Assembly: GCF_000243415.2 (NCBI RefSeq)
Contig: NZ_KI912270.1
Coordinates: 6,653,837 to 6,717,836, forward strand
Direction of reading: 5' to 3'
DNA: 64,000 bases
DNA from: Mycolicibacterium tusciae JS617
GTDB lineage: Bacteria > Actinomycetota > Actinomycetes > Mycobacteriales > Mycobacteriaceae
Made by a program: the position numbers and the translations under genes. Under the pieces are notes generated by a model that saw nothing but the letters and a program-made list of their open reading frames with translations, did not search any database and was not told the origin of the DNA. Positions within the stretch are counted from its first letter, which is position 1, and each line of letters begins with the position of its first letter. Below, one piece after another: positions 55,858 through 64,000 of this stretch.

Positions 55858-56883
55858 GTGTCCGACTTACGTGTTGCCGTTCTGGGTGTCGGCGTGATGG
55901 GTGCCGATCACGTTGCCCGGCTGAGCACCAGAATCTCCGGCGCGCGGGTCGTCGTCGTCAACGACTACGTCACCGACAAGGCCGAACGGATCGCGGCGAC
56001 CATCGCCGGCTGCCGCGCCGTCGTCGACCCACTCGACGCCATAGCCGATCCGGACGTCGACGCGGTGGTGCTCGCCACCCCGGGACCGACCCATGAGAAG
56101 CAACTGCTCGCCTGCCTCGAACACGGCAAGCCCGTGCTCTGCGAGAAGCCGTTGACCACCGACATCGAGACGTCCCTTGCGGTCGTGAGACGTGAGGCAG
56201 AACTCGGCAAGCGGTTGATCCAGGTGGGCTTCATGCGCAGGTTCGACCACGAGTACGCGCGGTTGAAGGCACTGCTCGACGGCGGTGAACTCGGACGCCC
56301 GCTGGTGCTGCACTGCGCACACCGCAATCCGGCCGTACCGCCGTCCTTCGACAGCGCGATGATCGTGCGCGACTCGCTGGTGCACGAGGTGGATGTGACC
56401 CGATTCCTGTTCGACGAGGAGATCGCCTCGATCCAGATCGTCAAGCCAGCAGCCAATCCCGGTGCACCGCAGGGTCTCGCCGACCCGCAGATCGCGATCA
56501 TGCGTACCGCGTCCGGCAAGCACGTCGACGTGGAACTGTTCGTCACCACCGGGGTCGCCTACGAGGTCCGCACCGAGGTGGTGGCCGAGAAGGGCAGCGC
56601 GATGATCGGTCTGGACGTCGGTCTGGTGAGCAAGACGGCACCGGGTCACTGGGGCGGCCGGATCACGCCCGGGTTCCGGGAGCGCTTCGGGCAGGCCTAC
56701 GACACCGAGTTCCAGCGCTGGGTCGACGCGGTGCGATCGGGCGTCAACGTCGATGGTCCGGACGCCTGGGACGGCTACGCCGCCGCCGCGGTGTGCGAGG
56801 CCGGCGTCGAGTCGCTCCACAGCGGACTGCCCGTCGAGGTCACGATGGTCGACCGCGCATCGATTTCGGCGAGCCTGACATGA
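55858..56883 (+). CDS. iolG: Inositol 2-dehydrogenase
   Basis: The 341-residue protein starts at GTG 55858 after AGGAG. It has the NAD-binding motif [12 protein letters not shown], the CEKPLTT lysine motif, [13 protein letters not shown] and the catalytic segment [13 protein letters not shown] with the Asp-His pair of myo-inositol dehydrogenases. It oxidises myo-inositol (and perhaps D-chiro-inositol) to 2-keto-inositol, the first step of the pathway. The next gene overlaps it by 4 bp. Confidence 0.93.
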   Translation: MSDLRVAVLGVGVMGADHVARLSTRISGARVVVVNDYVTDKAERIAATIAGCRAVVDPLDAIADPDVDAVVLATPGPTHEKQLLACLEHGKPVLCEKPLTTDIETSLAVVRREAELGKRLIQVGFMRRFDHEYARLKALLDGGELGRPLVLHCAHRNPAVPPSFDSAMIVRDSLVHEVDVTRFLFDEEIASIQIVKPAANPGAPQGLADPQIAIMRTASGKHVDVELFVTTGVAYEVRTEVVAEKGSAMIGLDVGLVSKTAPGHWGGRITPGFRERFGQAYDTEFQRWVDAVRSGVNVDGPDAWDGYAAAAVCEAGVESLHSGLPVEVTMVDRASISASLT

Positions 56884-57770
56884 AGATCGCACTCGACCCG
56901 ACACCGTTTCACCACGACTTCGACCTACTCGACTTCCCGAAGCTGGTGGCGGAGTTGGGCTATGAGCACCTGCAGCTGACACCCCACCGAGATTTCATCC
57001 CGTTTTTCAACCATCCGCGCACCGACGACAACCTCGTGGCGAAGTTCCGCAAGGCATGTTCGGATGCGGGCGTCGGCATCGCGTCGGTGCTGCCGGTGCT
57101 GAGGTGGTCGGGCCCCGACGAGGACGCCCGAGAGGCCGCGGTGCGCAACTGGAAGCGGGTCATTCAGATCACGGTCGACCTCGGCGTCAATGTGATCAAC
57201 ACCGAGTTCTCCGGACGGCCCGAGAAGCCCGAGGAGTCCGAGCGGGCGTTCTTCCGGTCGATGGAGGAACTCATGCCGATCTTCGAGCGGGAGGGCATCG
57301 ACGTCCGGATCGACCCGCACCCAGACGATTTCGTCGAGGACGGAATGGAGGCGCTACGCATCATCCGCGGAGTGAACTCGCCCAACATCGGCTTTGTTTT
57401 TGTTGCCTGCCACGCGTTTCACCTGCGGGGCACGACGGGCGGCTCGATCACCGAGATCATGCGTGCCGCAGGCGAGAAGTTGCGGTTGGTCCACGTCGCC
57501 GACACGATGGACCACCACCGCAGCCACGGCCTGCGCTACATCACCAATCCGCCAGGTAATCCGGTGCGGGTCCACCAGCACCTGAAGATCGGCGACGGCG
57601 ACGTCGACTGGGACGAGTTCTTCGGCGGCCTGGCCGAAATCGGGTTCTACGACCGGCCCGAAACCGTGATGGTGTCGTCGGTGTTCGCCGAGGACGAGAC
57701 CGCACACGACGTCTCGCGCTACCAACTGAAGACCATGACCGAATACATCGCGAAGTTTAAGGAAGGTTGA
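56880..57770 (+). CDS. IolH-like TIM-barrel sugar isomerase/epimerase
   Basis: This 296-residue xylose-isomerase-like barrel overlaps the iolG stop (ATGA). It begins [20 protein letters not shown] and has [32 protein letters not shown] and [17 protein letters not shown]. Similar proteins sit in actinobacterial inositol operons and are called IolH; their reaction is not established, possibly isomerisation of inososes. Confidence 0.8.
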   Translation: MKIALDPTPFHHDFDLLDFPKLVAELGYEHLQLTPHRDFIPFFNHPRTDDNLVAKFRKACSDAGVGIASVLPVLRWSGPDEDAREAAVRNWKRVIQITVDLGVNVINTEFSGRPEKPEESERAFFRSMEELMPIFEREGIDVRIDPHPDDFVEDGMEALRIIRGVNSPNIGFVFVACHAFHLRGTTGGSITEIMRAAGEKLRLVHVADTMDHHRSHGLRYITNPPGNPVRVHQHLKIGDGDVDWDEFFGGLAEIGFYDRPETVMVSSVFAEDETAHDVSRYQLKTMTEYIAKFKEG

Positions 57771-57777
57771 CCTCAAA

Positions 57778-59277
57778 ATGACACAGAGCAAGACAATTCA
57801 GCACTGGATCGACAACAAAGTCTTCGCCGGCGCCAGCAGCGCGACCGCGCCGGTGACCAACCCGGCGACCGGCGACGTGACGGGGCAGGTGGCACTGGCC
57901 AGCGTGGAGGACGCTCGCGCGGTGATCGACGCCGCCGCCGCCGCATTCCCCGCGTGGCGCGACACCTCGCTCGCTAAAAGGACTCAAGTGCTGTTCCGAT
58001 TCAGGGAACTGCTCAACGAGCGCAAAGGTGAGCTTGCCGAGATCATCACCAGCGAGCACGGCAAGGTCGTCTCCGACGCGCTCGGTGAGGTGAGCCGCGG
58101 CCAGGAGGTCGTCGAGTTCGCCTGCGGCATCCCGCATCTGCTCAAGGGTGGCTTCACCGAGAACGCCTCGACCAAGGTCGACGTCTACTCGATCCGCCAG
58201 CCCCTCGGCGTCGTCGGCGTGATCAGCCCGTTCAACTTCCCCGCCATGGTGCCCATGTGGTTCTTCCCCATCGCCATCGCGACCGGCAACACCGTCGTGC
58301 TCAAGCCGTCGGAGAAGGACCCGAGCGCGTCACTGTGGATAGCCGACCTGTGGGCCGAAGCCGGCCTGCCGCCGGGAGTCTTCAACGTGTTGCAGGGCGA
58401 CAAGACCGCTGTCGACGAGCTACTGACCAATCACAAGGTCAAGTCGGTGTCGTTCGTGGGCTCGACCCCGATCGCGAAGTACGTCTACGCCACCGGAACC
58501 GCTCACGACAAGCGCGTCCAGGCCCTGGGCGGGGCGAAGAACCACGCGGTGATTCTCCCGGACGCCGACCTGGACCTCGCCGCCGACGCGATGGTCAACG
58601 CCGGCTTCGGTTCCGCCGGCGAGCGCTGCATGGCGATCTCCGCGTGTGTGGCCGTCGGCCCGATCGCCGACGACCTGGTCGCCAAGATCGCCGAGCGCAC
58701 CACGCCGTTGAAGATCGGCGACGGCACCAAGGGTTCCGATATGGGCCCGTTGGTCACCAAGGCCCACCGGGACAAGGTGGCTTCCTACATCGACGCGGGC
58801 GAGGCGGACGGCGCCAAGATCGTGGTCGACGGCCGCAACGTGACGGCCGATGGCGGGCAGGACGGCTTCTGGTTGGGCCCCACGCTGATCGATCAAGTGA
58901 CCCCCGAGATGAGCATCTACACCGATGAGATCTTCGGTCCGGTGCTGTCGGTCCTCCGCGTCGAGAGCTACGACGAAGCGATGGAACTGGTGAACTCCAA
59001 TCCCTATGGGAATGGCACCGCGATCTTCACCAACGACGGCGGTGCCGCGCGGCGCTTCCAGAACGAGGTTCAGGTCGGCATGGTGGGCATCAACGTGCCG
59101 ATCCCGGTTCCGATGGCGTACTACAGCTTCGGCGGTTGGAAGGCCTCGCTGTTCGGCGACAGTCATGCCCATGGCATGGACGGTGTGCAGTTCTTCACCC
59201 GGCAGAAGGCCATCACCAGTCGCTGGCTCGACCCGAGTCACGGCGGTATTGAACTGGGCTTCCCGCAGAACGCCTGA
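57778..59277 (+). CDS. iolA: Methylmalonate-/malonate-semialdehyde dehydrogenase (CoA-acylating)
   Basis: The 499-residue aldehyde dehydrogenase has the catalytic Cys284 in GSAGERCMAIS, the cofactor motif FVGSTPIAKYVYATG and the family's characteristic FNFPAMVPMWFFPIAIATGN. It converts malonate semialdehyde to acetyl-CoA and CO2, completing inositol degradation; it also serves in valine and beta-alanine breakdown. It is the last pathway enzyme of the operon, 7 bp after the iolH-like gene. Confidence 0.95.
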   Translation: MTQSKTIQHWIDNKVFAGASSATAPVTNPATGDVTGQVALASVEDARAVIDAAAAAFPAWRDTSLAKRTQVLFRFRELLNERKGELAEIITSEHGKVVSDALGEVSRGQEVVEFACGIPHLLKGGFTENASTKVDVYSIRQPLGVVGVISPFNFPAMVPMWFFPIAIATGNTVVLKPSEKDPSASLWIADLWAEAGLPPGVFNVLQGDKTAVDELLTNHKVKSVSFVGSTPIAKYVYATGTAHDKRVQALGGAKNHAVILPDADLDLAADAMVNAGFGSAGERCMAISACVAVGPIADDLVAKIAERTTPLKIGDGTKGSDMGPLVTKAHRDKVASYIDAGEADGAKIVVDGRNVTADGGQDGFWLGPTLIDQVTPEMSIYTDEIFGPVLSVLRVESYDEAMELVNSNPYGNGTAIFTNDGGAARRFQNEVQVGMVGINVPIPVPMAYYSFGGWKASLFGDSHAHGMDGVQFFTRQKAITSRWLDPSHGGIELGFPQNA

Positions 59278-59291
59278 GCGACGCATCGAGC

Positions 59292-59337
59292 CTGCTGTCA
59301 GATCGCATATTTCGCAGATCTGACGATCTGACAGCAG
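59292..59337. repeat. Perfect 14-bp palindrome after iolA
   Basis: CTGCTGTCAGATCG (59292-59305) and its exact complement CGATCTGACAGCAG (59324-59337) flank an 18-base loop, which itself repeats AGATCTGA. No T-tract follows. It may weaken read-through into the next gene, protect mRNA ends or belong to a dispersed palindromic family, since the downstream sequence TCTCGCGCG also follows the palindrome at 3161. Confidence 0.6.
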
Positions 59338-59382
59338 TCTCGCGCGCCAAAGGAGCCGCGAGCAACGATTGAGGAGGACTAC

Positions 59383-60249
59383 GTGCCCGAACTTGTCGCA
59401 ACGGCATGGACCAGCGCCGGGGACACTTCGCCGATGCGAACGCTCGCAACCAGTCCCATTCCCATCTCGGATCGCGTTGCCGCGGTGGCGGATGCGGGCT
59501 ACTCAGGACTTGGACTCATCGCTGAAGACTTGGCCGCGATTCGGGCATCGATCGGCTTCAAAGGTTTGCGCGATCTGATCGCCGACCACGGCCTCACCCA
59601 TACCGAGATCGAGCTGATCGAGCGGTGGTGGATTCCCCGAGGCGAGGCGCGACATTCCTACGGTGTCCGCGATCTTCTCTTCGAAGCTGCAGACGTTGTC
59701 GCACCCGCATTCATCAAGATCGGCTCCGAACTGGGGCGGCCGACGCAGTCCCCCGATGCCCTCGTCGAACCACTCCACGAACTCGCGGTGCAGGCGGTCG
59801 AACACGGCACCCGGCTCGCGCTGGAGACCATGCCATTCTCCATCATCTCGACTGTCCCGATGGGCGCCGAACTCGTGGCGTCCTGCGGTCATCCGGCGGT
59901 AGGGCTGTTGATCGACGCGTGGCACGTATTCAGGGCGGGCACGTCACTGGATGAGTTGCGGGCCGCGCTCACGCCCGGCATGGTCTTCGGCGTCGAACTA
60001 GACGACGCCGCACCCGCGGTCGTTGGCTCGTTGTTCAAGGACACCGTGGACCATCGGCTGCTCTGCGGTGAGGGAACTTTCGATCTCGACGGCCTGGTCG
60101 CTGTCCTGCGTGACCTCGACTTCGACGGTCCCTGGGGTGTTGAGATCCTGTCCGAGACATTCCGCGCACTACCCGTTCGTGACGCCCTCGATCTTGCGGC
60201 TAAGTCGACCCTGACCGTCCTCGCCCGGGACATTCAGGCGTCGGGCTAG
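59383..60249 (+). CDS. TIM-barrel sugar phosphate isomerase/epimerase family protein
   Basis: The 288-residue protein starts at GTG 59383 after GAGGAGG. Motifs of the xylose-isomerase-like superfamily are present: ALETMPFSIISTVPMGAELV, LLIDAWHVFRAG, FGVELDDA and WGVEILSETFR, giving Glu, Asp/His and Glu ligands. It is the third barrel protein of the inositol region, 105 bp after iolA beyond a palindrome. Its substrate is unknown; an inosose or related keto-sugar is plausible. Confidence 0.8.
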   Translation: MPELVATAWTSAGDTSPMRTLATSPIPISDRVAAVADAGYSGLGLIAEDLAAIRASIGFKGLRDLIADHGLTHTEIELIERWWIPRGEARHSYGVRDLLFEAADVVAPAFIKIGSELGRPTQSPDALVEPLHELAVQAVEHGTRLALETMPFSIISTVPMGAELVASCGHPAVGLLIDAWHVFRAGTSLDELRAALTPGMVFGVELDDAAPAVVGSLFKDTVDHRLLCGEGTFDLDGLVAVLRDLDFDGPWGVEILSETFRALPVRDALDLAAKSTLTVLARDIQASG

Positions 60250-60297
60250 GCTTCCCGCATCATCGGCAAGCACGGACAGGCATAGATAGGCACAGCC

Positions 60298-61683
60298 ATG
60301 GCAGGTTCTAGCGCTCCGGAACAGCTACCCAACGGGCAGGATCTCACGGTGGCGATGGCCGAGGGCGTGCGCGCACACGAACTCGACCGCGCCCACGTCT
60401 TCCACTCGTGGTCGGCGCAGGCATCGCTGAAGCCGATGACCGTGCTCGCCGCACAGGGCTCGTACGTGTGGGACGGTGACGGCAACAAACTGCTGGACTT
60501 CTCGTCCCAAATGGTCAACACCAACATCGGCCATCAGCACCCGAAAGTCGTTGCCGCCATTGCCGAACAGGCTGCCAAACTGTGTACCGTCGCGCCAGCT
60601 CACGTCAACCCCGCCCGCTCGGAGGCCGCAAGGCTGATCGCTGAACGGACGCCCGGTGATCTCAACCGTGTGTTCTTCACCAACGGTGGCGCCGACGCCG
60701 TCGAACACGCCGTTCGGATGGCCCGGTTACACACCGGCCGATACAAGGTGCTGGCGCGCTACCGGTCCTACCACGGTGGTACCGATACCGCGGTAAATCT
60801 GACCGGCGACCCGCGCCGCTGGCCCAACGACTACGGCAACAGCGGTGTCGTGCACTTCAACGGGCCTTTCCTGTATCGCTCCTCGTTCCACGCGGAGACC
60901 GAAGAGCAGGAGACGCAGCGCGCACTCGAACACCTCGAGCGGCTGATTCAGATGGAGAACCCGCTGTCGTTCGCGGCGCTGATCCTCGAGTCGGTGCCCG
61001 GCACCGCGGGCATCATGGTGCCGCCACCCGGCTATATGAAGGGAGTCCGCGAGATCTGCGACCGCTACGGCATTGTCTTCATCGCAGACGAGGTGATGGC
61101 GGGCTTCGGGCGCACTGGAAAATGGTTCGCCATCCAGCATTTCGATGTCGTGCCCGATCTGATCACGTTCGCCAAGGGAGTCACCTCCGGCTATGTGCCG
61201 CTGGGCGGTGTCGCGATGAATGAGTCGATCGCCAAGACGTTCGCCGATCGGCCGTACCCGGGTGGCCTCACATATTCGGGTCATCCATTGGCAACGGGTT
61301 GTGCGGTCGCCACCATCAACGCGATGGAGGACGAGGGCATGGTCGGCAACGCTGCGCGCATCGGCAGCGACGTGCTCGGGCCTGGTCTACGTGAGTTGGC
61401 GGCGAAACACCCGTCCGTCGGCGAGGTGCGCGGCCTTGGCGTGTTCTGGGCAGTCGAGCTCGTGACCAACCAGCAGACCCGAGAACCACTTGCGCCGTAC
61501 GGCGGAACGAGCCCGGCGATGGGCGAAACGCTCGCGGCGTGCAAGGCCAATGGCCTGCTTCCGTTCGCGAACTTCAACCGCATCCATGCGGTGCCGCCAT
61601 GCAATGTCAGCGACGCCGAGGTGGCCGACGGGCTGCGCATGCTCGACGCCGCACTGACGGTCGCCGACGGCCACACCACCTGA
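60298..61683 (+). CDS. Class III aminotransferase, probably omega-amino acid:pyruvate type
   Basis: The 461-residue PLP enzyme has VFFTNGGADAVEHAVRMARL, the phosphate-binding SYHGGT, the Asp of FIADEVMAGFGRTGKWFA and the PLP lysine in ITFAKGVTSGYVPLGG. The sequence is closest in pattern to taurine/beta-alanine:pyruvate aminotransferases. Beta-alanine transamination would give malonate semialdehyde, the substrate of IolA two genes upstream, which may explain the position. The gap to the previous gene is 48 bp. Confidence 0.88.
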   Translation: MAGSSAPEQLPNGQDLTVAMAEGVRAHELDRAHVFHSWSAQASLKPMTVLAAQGSYVWDGDGNKLLDFSSQMVNTNIGHQHPKVVAAIAEQAAKLCTVAPAHVNPARSEAARLIAERTPGDLNRVFFTNGGADAVEHAVRMARLHTGRYKVLARYRSYHGGTDTAVNLTGDPRRWPNDYGNSGVVHFNGPFLYRSSFHAETEEQETQRALEHLERLIQMENPLSFAALILESVPGTAGIMVPPPGYMKGVREICDRYGIVFIADEVMAGFGRTGKWFAIQHFDVVPDLITFAKGVTSGYVPLGGVAMNESIAKTFADRPYPGGLTYSGHPLATGCAVATINAMEDEGMVGNAARIGSDVLGPGLRELAAKHPSVGEVRGLGVFWAVELVTNQQTREPLAPYGGTSPAMGETLAACKANGLLPFANFNRIHAVPPCNVSDAEVADGLRMLDAALTVADGHTT

Positions 61684-61689
61684 CTTGAA

Positions 61690-61755
61690 TCGCCGAGTGC
61701 GGGGGCGCGGTTACCAGTGTCCGAGTGGCTCGGACTGGACCCCCACACTCGGCGA
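61690..61755. terminator. Nested palindrome between convergent genes, probable bidirectional terminator
   Basis: Outer arms TCGCCGAGTGCGGGGG (61690-61705) and CCCCCACACTCGGCGA (61740-61755) match at 15 of 16 positions. An inner hairpin GTCCGAG-TGG-CTCGGAC (61719-61735) sits in the loop. It fills the space between two convergent gene ends. No T-tract is seen; very strong GC hairpins of this kind are common at mycobacterial convergent ends. Confidence 0.6.
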
Positions 61756-61788
61756 AGTCTTTGGTCGCCGCCGGAGCGGCTCCGTGTC

Positions 61789-63963
61789 TCAGAGGATGTA
61801 CAGCATCTCCTGGTAGGTCGGCAGCGGCCAGAGGTCATCGGCCACAACGCCTTCCAACGTGTCCGCGGCGGCGCGAACCGCATCCATCTTCGGCAACAGG
61901 CTCTGCGCATGAGCGGCTTCTTCTGCCGCCGAGTCACCGCCGTGCTCGGCGAGCCCTGCCTTCAACGCCGCCAGCGCCGCCGTCAGCTCCGAGATCGGAG
62001 TGCTGACGGCCTCCAGCATTGTCGTGTTCGGCTCGAGACCTGCCGCCTTGAGCGCAACGACGTTCTGCGCCAGTTCGGTCTGGTAGCGGACAGCAGCGGG
62101 CAGGATCACCGTTGAGCCCAGCTCCAGCGCGAGTTTGGCCTCGACACCGATCGTCAGCGCATACATCTCGAGGCGGACCTCGTACCGGCTGTGCAGTTCG
62201 CGCTCACTGAAGACCGAGTACTTCTCGAACAGCTCGATGGACTCGGGCTTGATCAGCTCAGGCAGTGCATCCAGCGTCGTCTTCAGATTCGGCAGCCCAC
62301 GATCGGCGGCCTCGATCTGCCAGTTCCCCGAGTAGCCGTCACCGTTGAACACGACCGCGCCGTGCTCGGTGATGATGTCGGTGAGCAGCTTCTGGACGGC
62401 TACGTCGAAGTCCTCGCCATCCTCGACGGCCTTCTCCAGGACGGTCGCCATGTAGTCGAGTGAGTCGGCCATGATCGTGTTGAGAATCAGCATCGGTACC
62501 GCCACCGTCTGACCCGAACCCGGCGCGCGGAACTCGAATCGGTTGCCGGTGAACGCGAACGGGCTGGTGCGGTTGCGGTCGCCCGGATCGGTTGGCAGGT
62601 CCGGCAGCGTATCGCAACCGATGATCATGCTGCCCTTGCCCTTTGACGACGTCGCCGCACCCTTGGCGATTTGCTCGAACACATCGGCCAGCTGATCGCC
62701 CAGGAAGATCGAGATGATTGCTGGCGGTGCCTCGTTGGCGCCCAGGCGGTGGTCGTTGGTGGCCGATGCCACCGAAACCCGAAGCAGGCCTGCATATTTG
62801 TGAACGGCGCGGATCACCGCCGCGCAGAACACCAGGAACTGCGCGTTCTCGTGTGGCGTATCGCCGGGCACCAGAAGCGAGCCCAAGTCGGCGTTGCCCA
62901 GGGAGAAGTTCACGTGCTTGCCCGAACCGTTGACGCCGGCGAACGGCTTCTCGTGGAACAGGCATTCCATACCGTGCTTCTTGGCGGTCGTCTTGAAGAC
63001 GGTCATCAATAGCTGCTGGTGGTCGGAGGCGATGTTGCCGCGCTCGAACATCGGCGCGATCTCGAATTGACCTGGGGCAACCTCGTTGTGGCGCGTCTTG
63101 GCCGGGATGCCGAGCTTGAACAGCTCGCGCTCGGTGTCCATCATGAAGCCCAACACCCGCTCAGGCACCGCACCGAAGTAGTGGTCGTCGAACTCCTGAC
63201 CCTTCGGCGGCTTCGCGCCGAACAGGGTGCGACCCGCGTTCACCAGGTCGGGACGCGCCAGGAAGAAGTGCCGGTCGACCAGGAAGTACTCCTGCTCCGG
63301 CCCACAGAACGCGACGATCTTCGCCAGGTTGTCGTGGCCGAACAGCTTCAGAATCCGCTCGGCGTGGGCGCCCATCGCCTGCTGGCTGCGCAGCAGCGGA
63401 GTCTTGTAGTCCAGCGCCTCACCGGTCATCGACACGAACACCGTGGGGATACACAAGGTGTTGCCGTTCGGGTTTTCCAGGATGTAGGCCGGGCTGGTGA
63501 CGTCCCAGCCGGTGTAGCCGCGGGCCTCGAAGGTGCTGCGAAGGCCGCCCGACGGGAAGCTGGACGCGTCCGGCTCACCCTGAATCAGCGTCTTCCCCGC
63601 GAACTCTGCGAGGGTCTCGCCGTCGGAAACCGGCTCGAGAAAACTGTCGTGCTTCTCGGCGGTCAGCCCGGTCATCGGATAGAAGACGTGCGCGTAGTGG
63701 GTGGCGCCCTTCGACAGTGCCCAGTCCTTCATCGCCGAGGCGACCGAGTCGGCAACGGCGGGATCCAGCTTCGCGCCCTTCTCGATAGTGGCGACCACGG
63801 ACTTGTACACCGACTTCGGCAGCCGAAGCCGCATCTCGGCCAAGGTAAAGACGTTGGAGCCGAAGACCTCGCCGGGCGCCTCGGTGGGATCGAAGCTGAT
63901 GGCTGGAGGCACGTACGCCTCGACGTTGTTGATCGCCTGCAGACGCACTGCATTTCCGCTCAA
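61789..63963 (-). CDS. Type III glutamine synthetase
   Basis: The start is set at TTG 63963 (AGGAA upstream; product begins [20 protein letters not shown]), giving 724 residues; a second TTG at 63993 is possible. The size and motifs are those of GSIII rather than the 450-480-residue [43 protein letters not shown] and [15 protein letters not shown]. It makes glutamine from glutamate, ammonia and ATP. The promoter lies mostly outside the window. Confidence 0.93.
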   Translation of the reverse strand: MSGNAVRLQAINNVEAYVPPAISFDPTEAPGEVFGSNVFTLAEMRLRLPKSVYKSVVATIEKGAKLDPAVADSVASAMKDWALSKGATHYAHVFYPMTGLTAEKHDSFLEPVSDGETLAEFAGKTLIQGEPDASSFPSGGLRSTFEARGYTGWDVTSPAYILENPNGNTLCIPTVFVSMTGEALDYKTPLLRSQQAMGAHAERILKLFGHDNLAKIVAFCGPEQEYFLVDRHFFLARPDLVNAGRTLFGAKPPKGQEFDDHYFGAVPERVLGFMMDTERELFKLGIPAKTRHNEVAPGQFEIAPMFERGNIASDHQQLLMTVFKTTAKKHGMECLFHEKPFAGVNGSGKHVNFSLGNADLGSLLVPGDTPHENAQFLVFCAAVIRAVHKYAGLLRVSVASATNDHRLGANEAPPAIISIFLGDQLADVFEQIAKGAATSSKGKGSMIIGCDTLPDLPTDPGDRNRTSPFAFTGNRFEFRAPGSGQTVAVPMLILNTIMADSLDYMATVLEKAVEDGEDFDVAVQKLLTDIITEHGAVVFNGDGYSGNWQIEAADRGLPNLKTTLDALPELIKPESIELFEKYSVFSERELHSRYEVRLEMYALTIGVEAKLALELGSTVILPAAVRYQTELAQNVVALKAAGLEPNTTMLEAVSTPISELTAALAALKAGLAEHGGDSAAEEAAHAQSLLPKMDAVRAAADTLEGVVADDLWPLPTYQEMLYIL

Positions 63964-64000
63964 TGGAATTCCTATCGCTGCTATCGCCCGCAACCTTTGC

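Overview
The window comes from a high-GC actinobacterium of the genus Mycobacterium in the broad sense, most likely an environmental Mycolicibacterium-type species. The evidence is a complete mce operon (two YrbE permeases plus six Mce proteins), two resuscitation-promoting-factor genes, frequent GTG/TTG starts, and two blocks whose gene order matches M. tuberculosis from memory: Rv2449c-rpfE-mobA-korB-korA, and Rv1933c-Rv1941 with mce3R/mce3. A full myo-inositol degradation operon, absent from M. tuberculosis as far as I recall, points to a saprophyte.

Layout. 1-11125: a cut-off saccharopine-dehydrogenase-like gene, an S9 peptidase, a small HxlR/thioesterase/FAD-monooxygenase operon, two secreted Rpf-domain proteins, about 1 kb without a convincing gene, then mobA, korB and korA. 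11440-16529: a LacI-type regulator facing a PhyH dioxygenase, two Gfo/Idh/MocA dehydrogenases and an IolE-like TIM-barrel protein, which looks like a cyclitol or sugar catabolic locus. 16676-19816: a GAF-LuxR regulator facing a P450, a SnoaL-like protein and a 3Fe-4S ferredoxin. 19833-29056: the mce operon on the minus strand. 29533-31283: an epoxide-hydrolase-like protein and the tandem-TetR regulator mce3R. 31244-38451: the mel2 block melK-J-I-H-G-F on the minus strand. 38699-45113: echA13, fadE17, fadE18 and a 1055-residue double acyl-CoA synthetase. 45372-48308: a sugar-type ABC transporter. 48497-50024: a TIM-barrel isomerase and a GntR regulator. 50179-60249: iolC, an aldolase, iolB, iolD, iolE, iolG, an iolH-like gene, iolA and another TIM-barrel gene. 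60298-63963: a class III aminotransferase and a type III glutamine synthetase that runs to the right edge.

Two regulatory circuits can be read directly. First, the divergent space between mce and the mce3R operon (29365-29474) and the divergent space between melF and echA13 (38486-38595) carry the same 110-bp architecture in opposite orientation: a 34-bp box with 29 identical bases, a gap of exactly 25 bp, and a second element with exactly 31 bp between its two conserved cores. This marks all four promoters as one regulon, and Mce3R is the obvious ligand. In M. tuberculosis these loci are separated; here they are contiguous. Second, a 22-bp sequence is identical in front of the ABC transporter and in front of iolC, each time overlapping a TTGAC -35 box. 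It is the likely operator of the GntR protein encoded between them.

Other notable points: MelJ keeps the RibB-RibA fold signatures but has lost key catalytic motifs of both; two complete acyl-CoA synthetases are fused in one chain; the inositol operon uses a DeoC/LacD-like aldolase in place of IolJ; a 20-23-bp dispersed repeat occurs four times in the ABC/iol region, once in frame inside iolC; and several long palindromes lie between genes.
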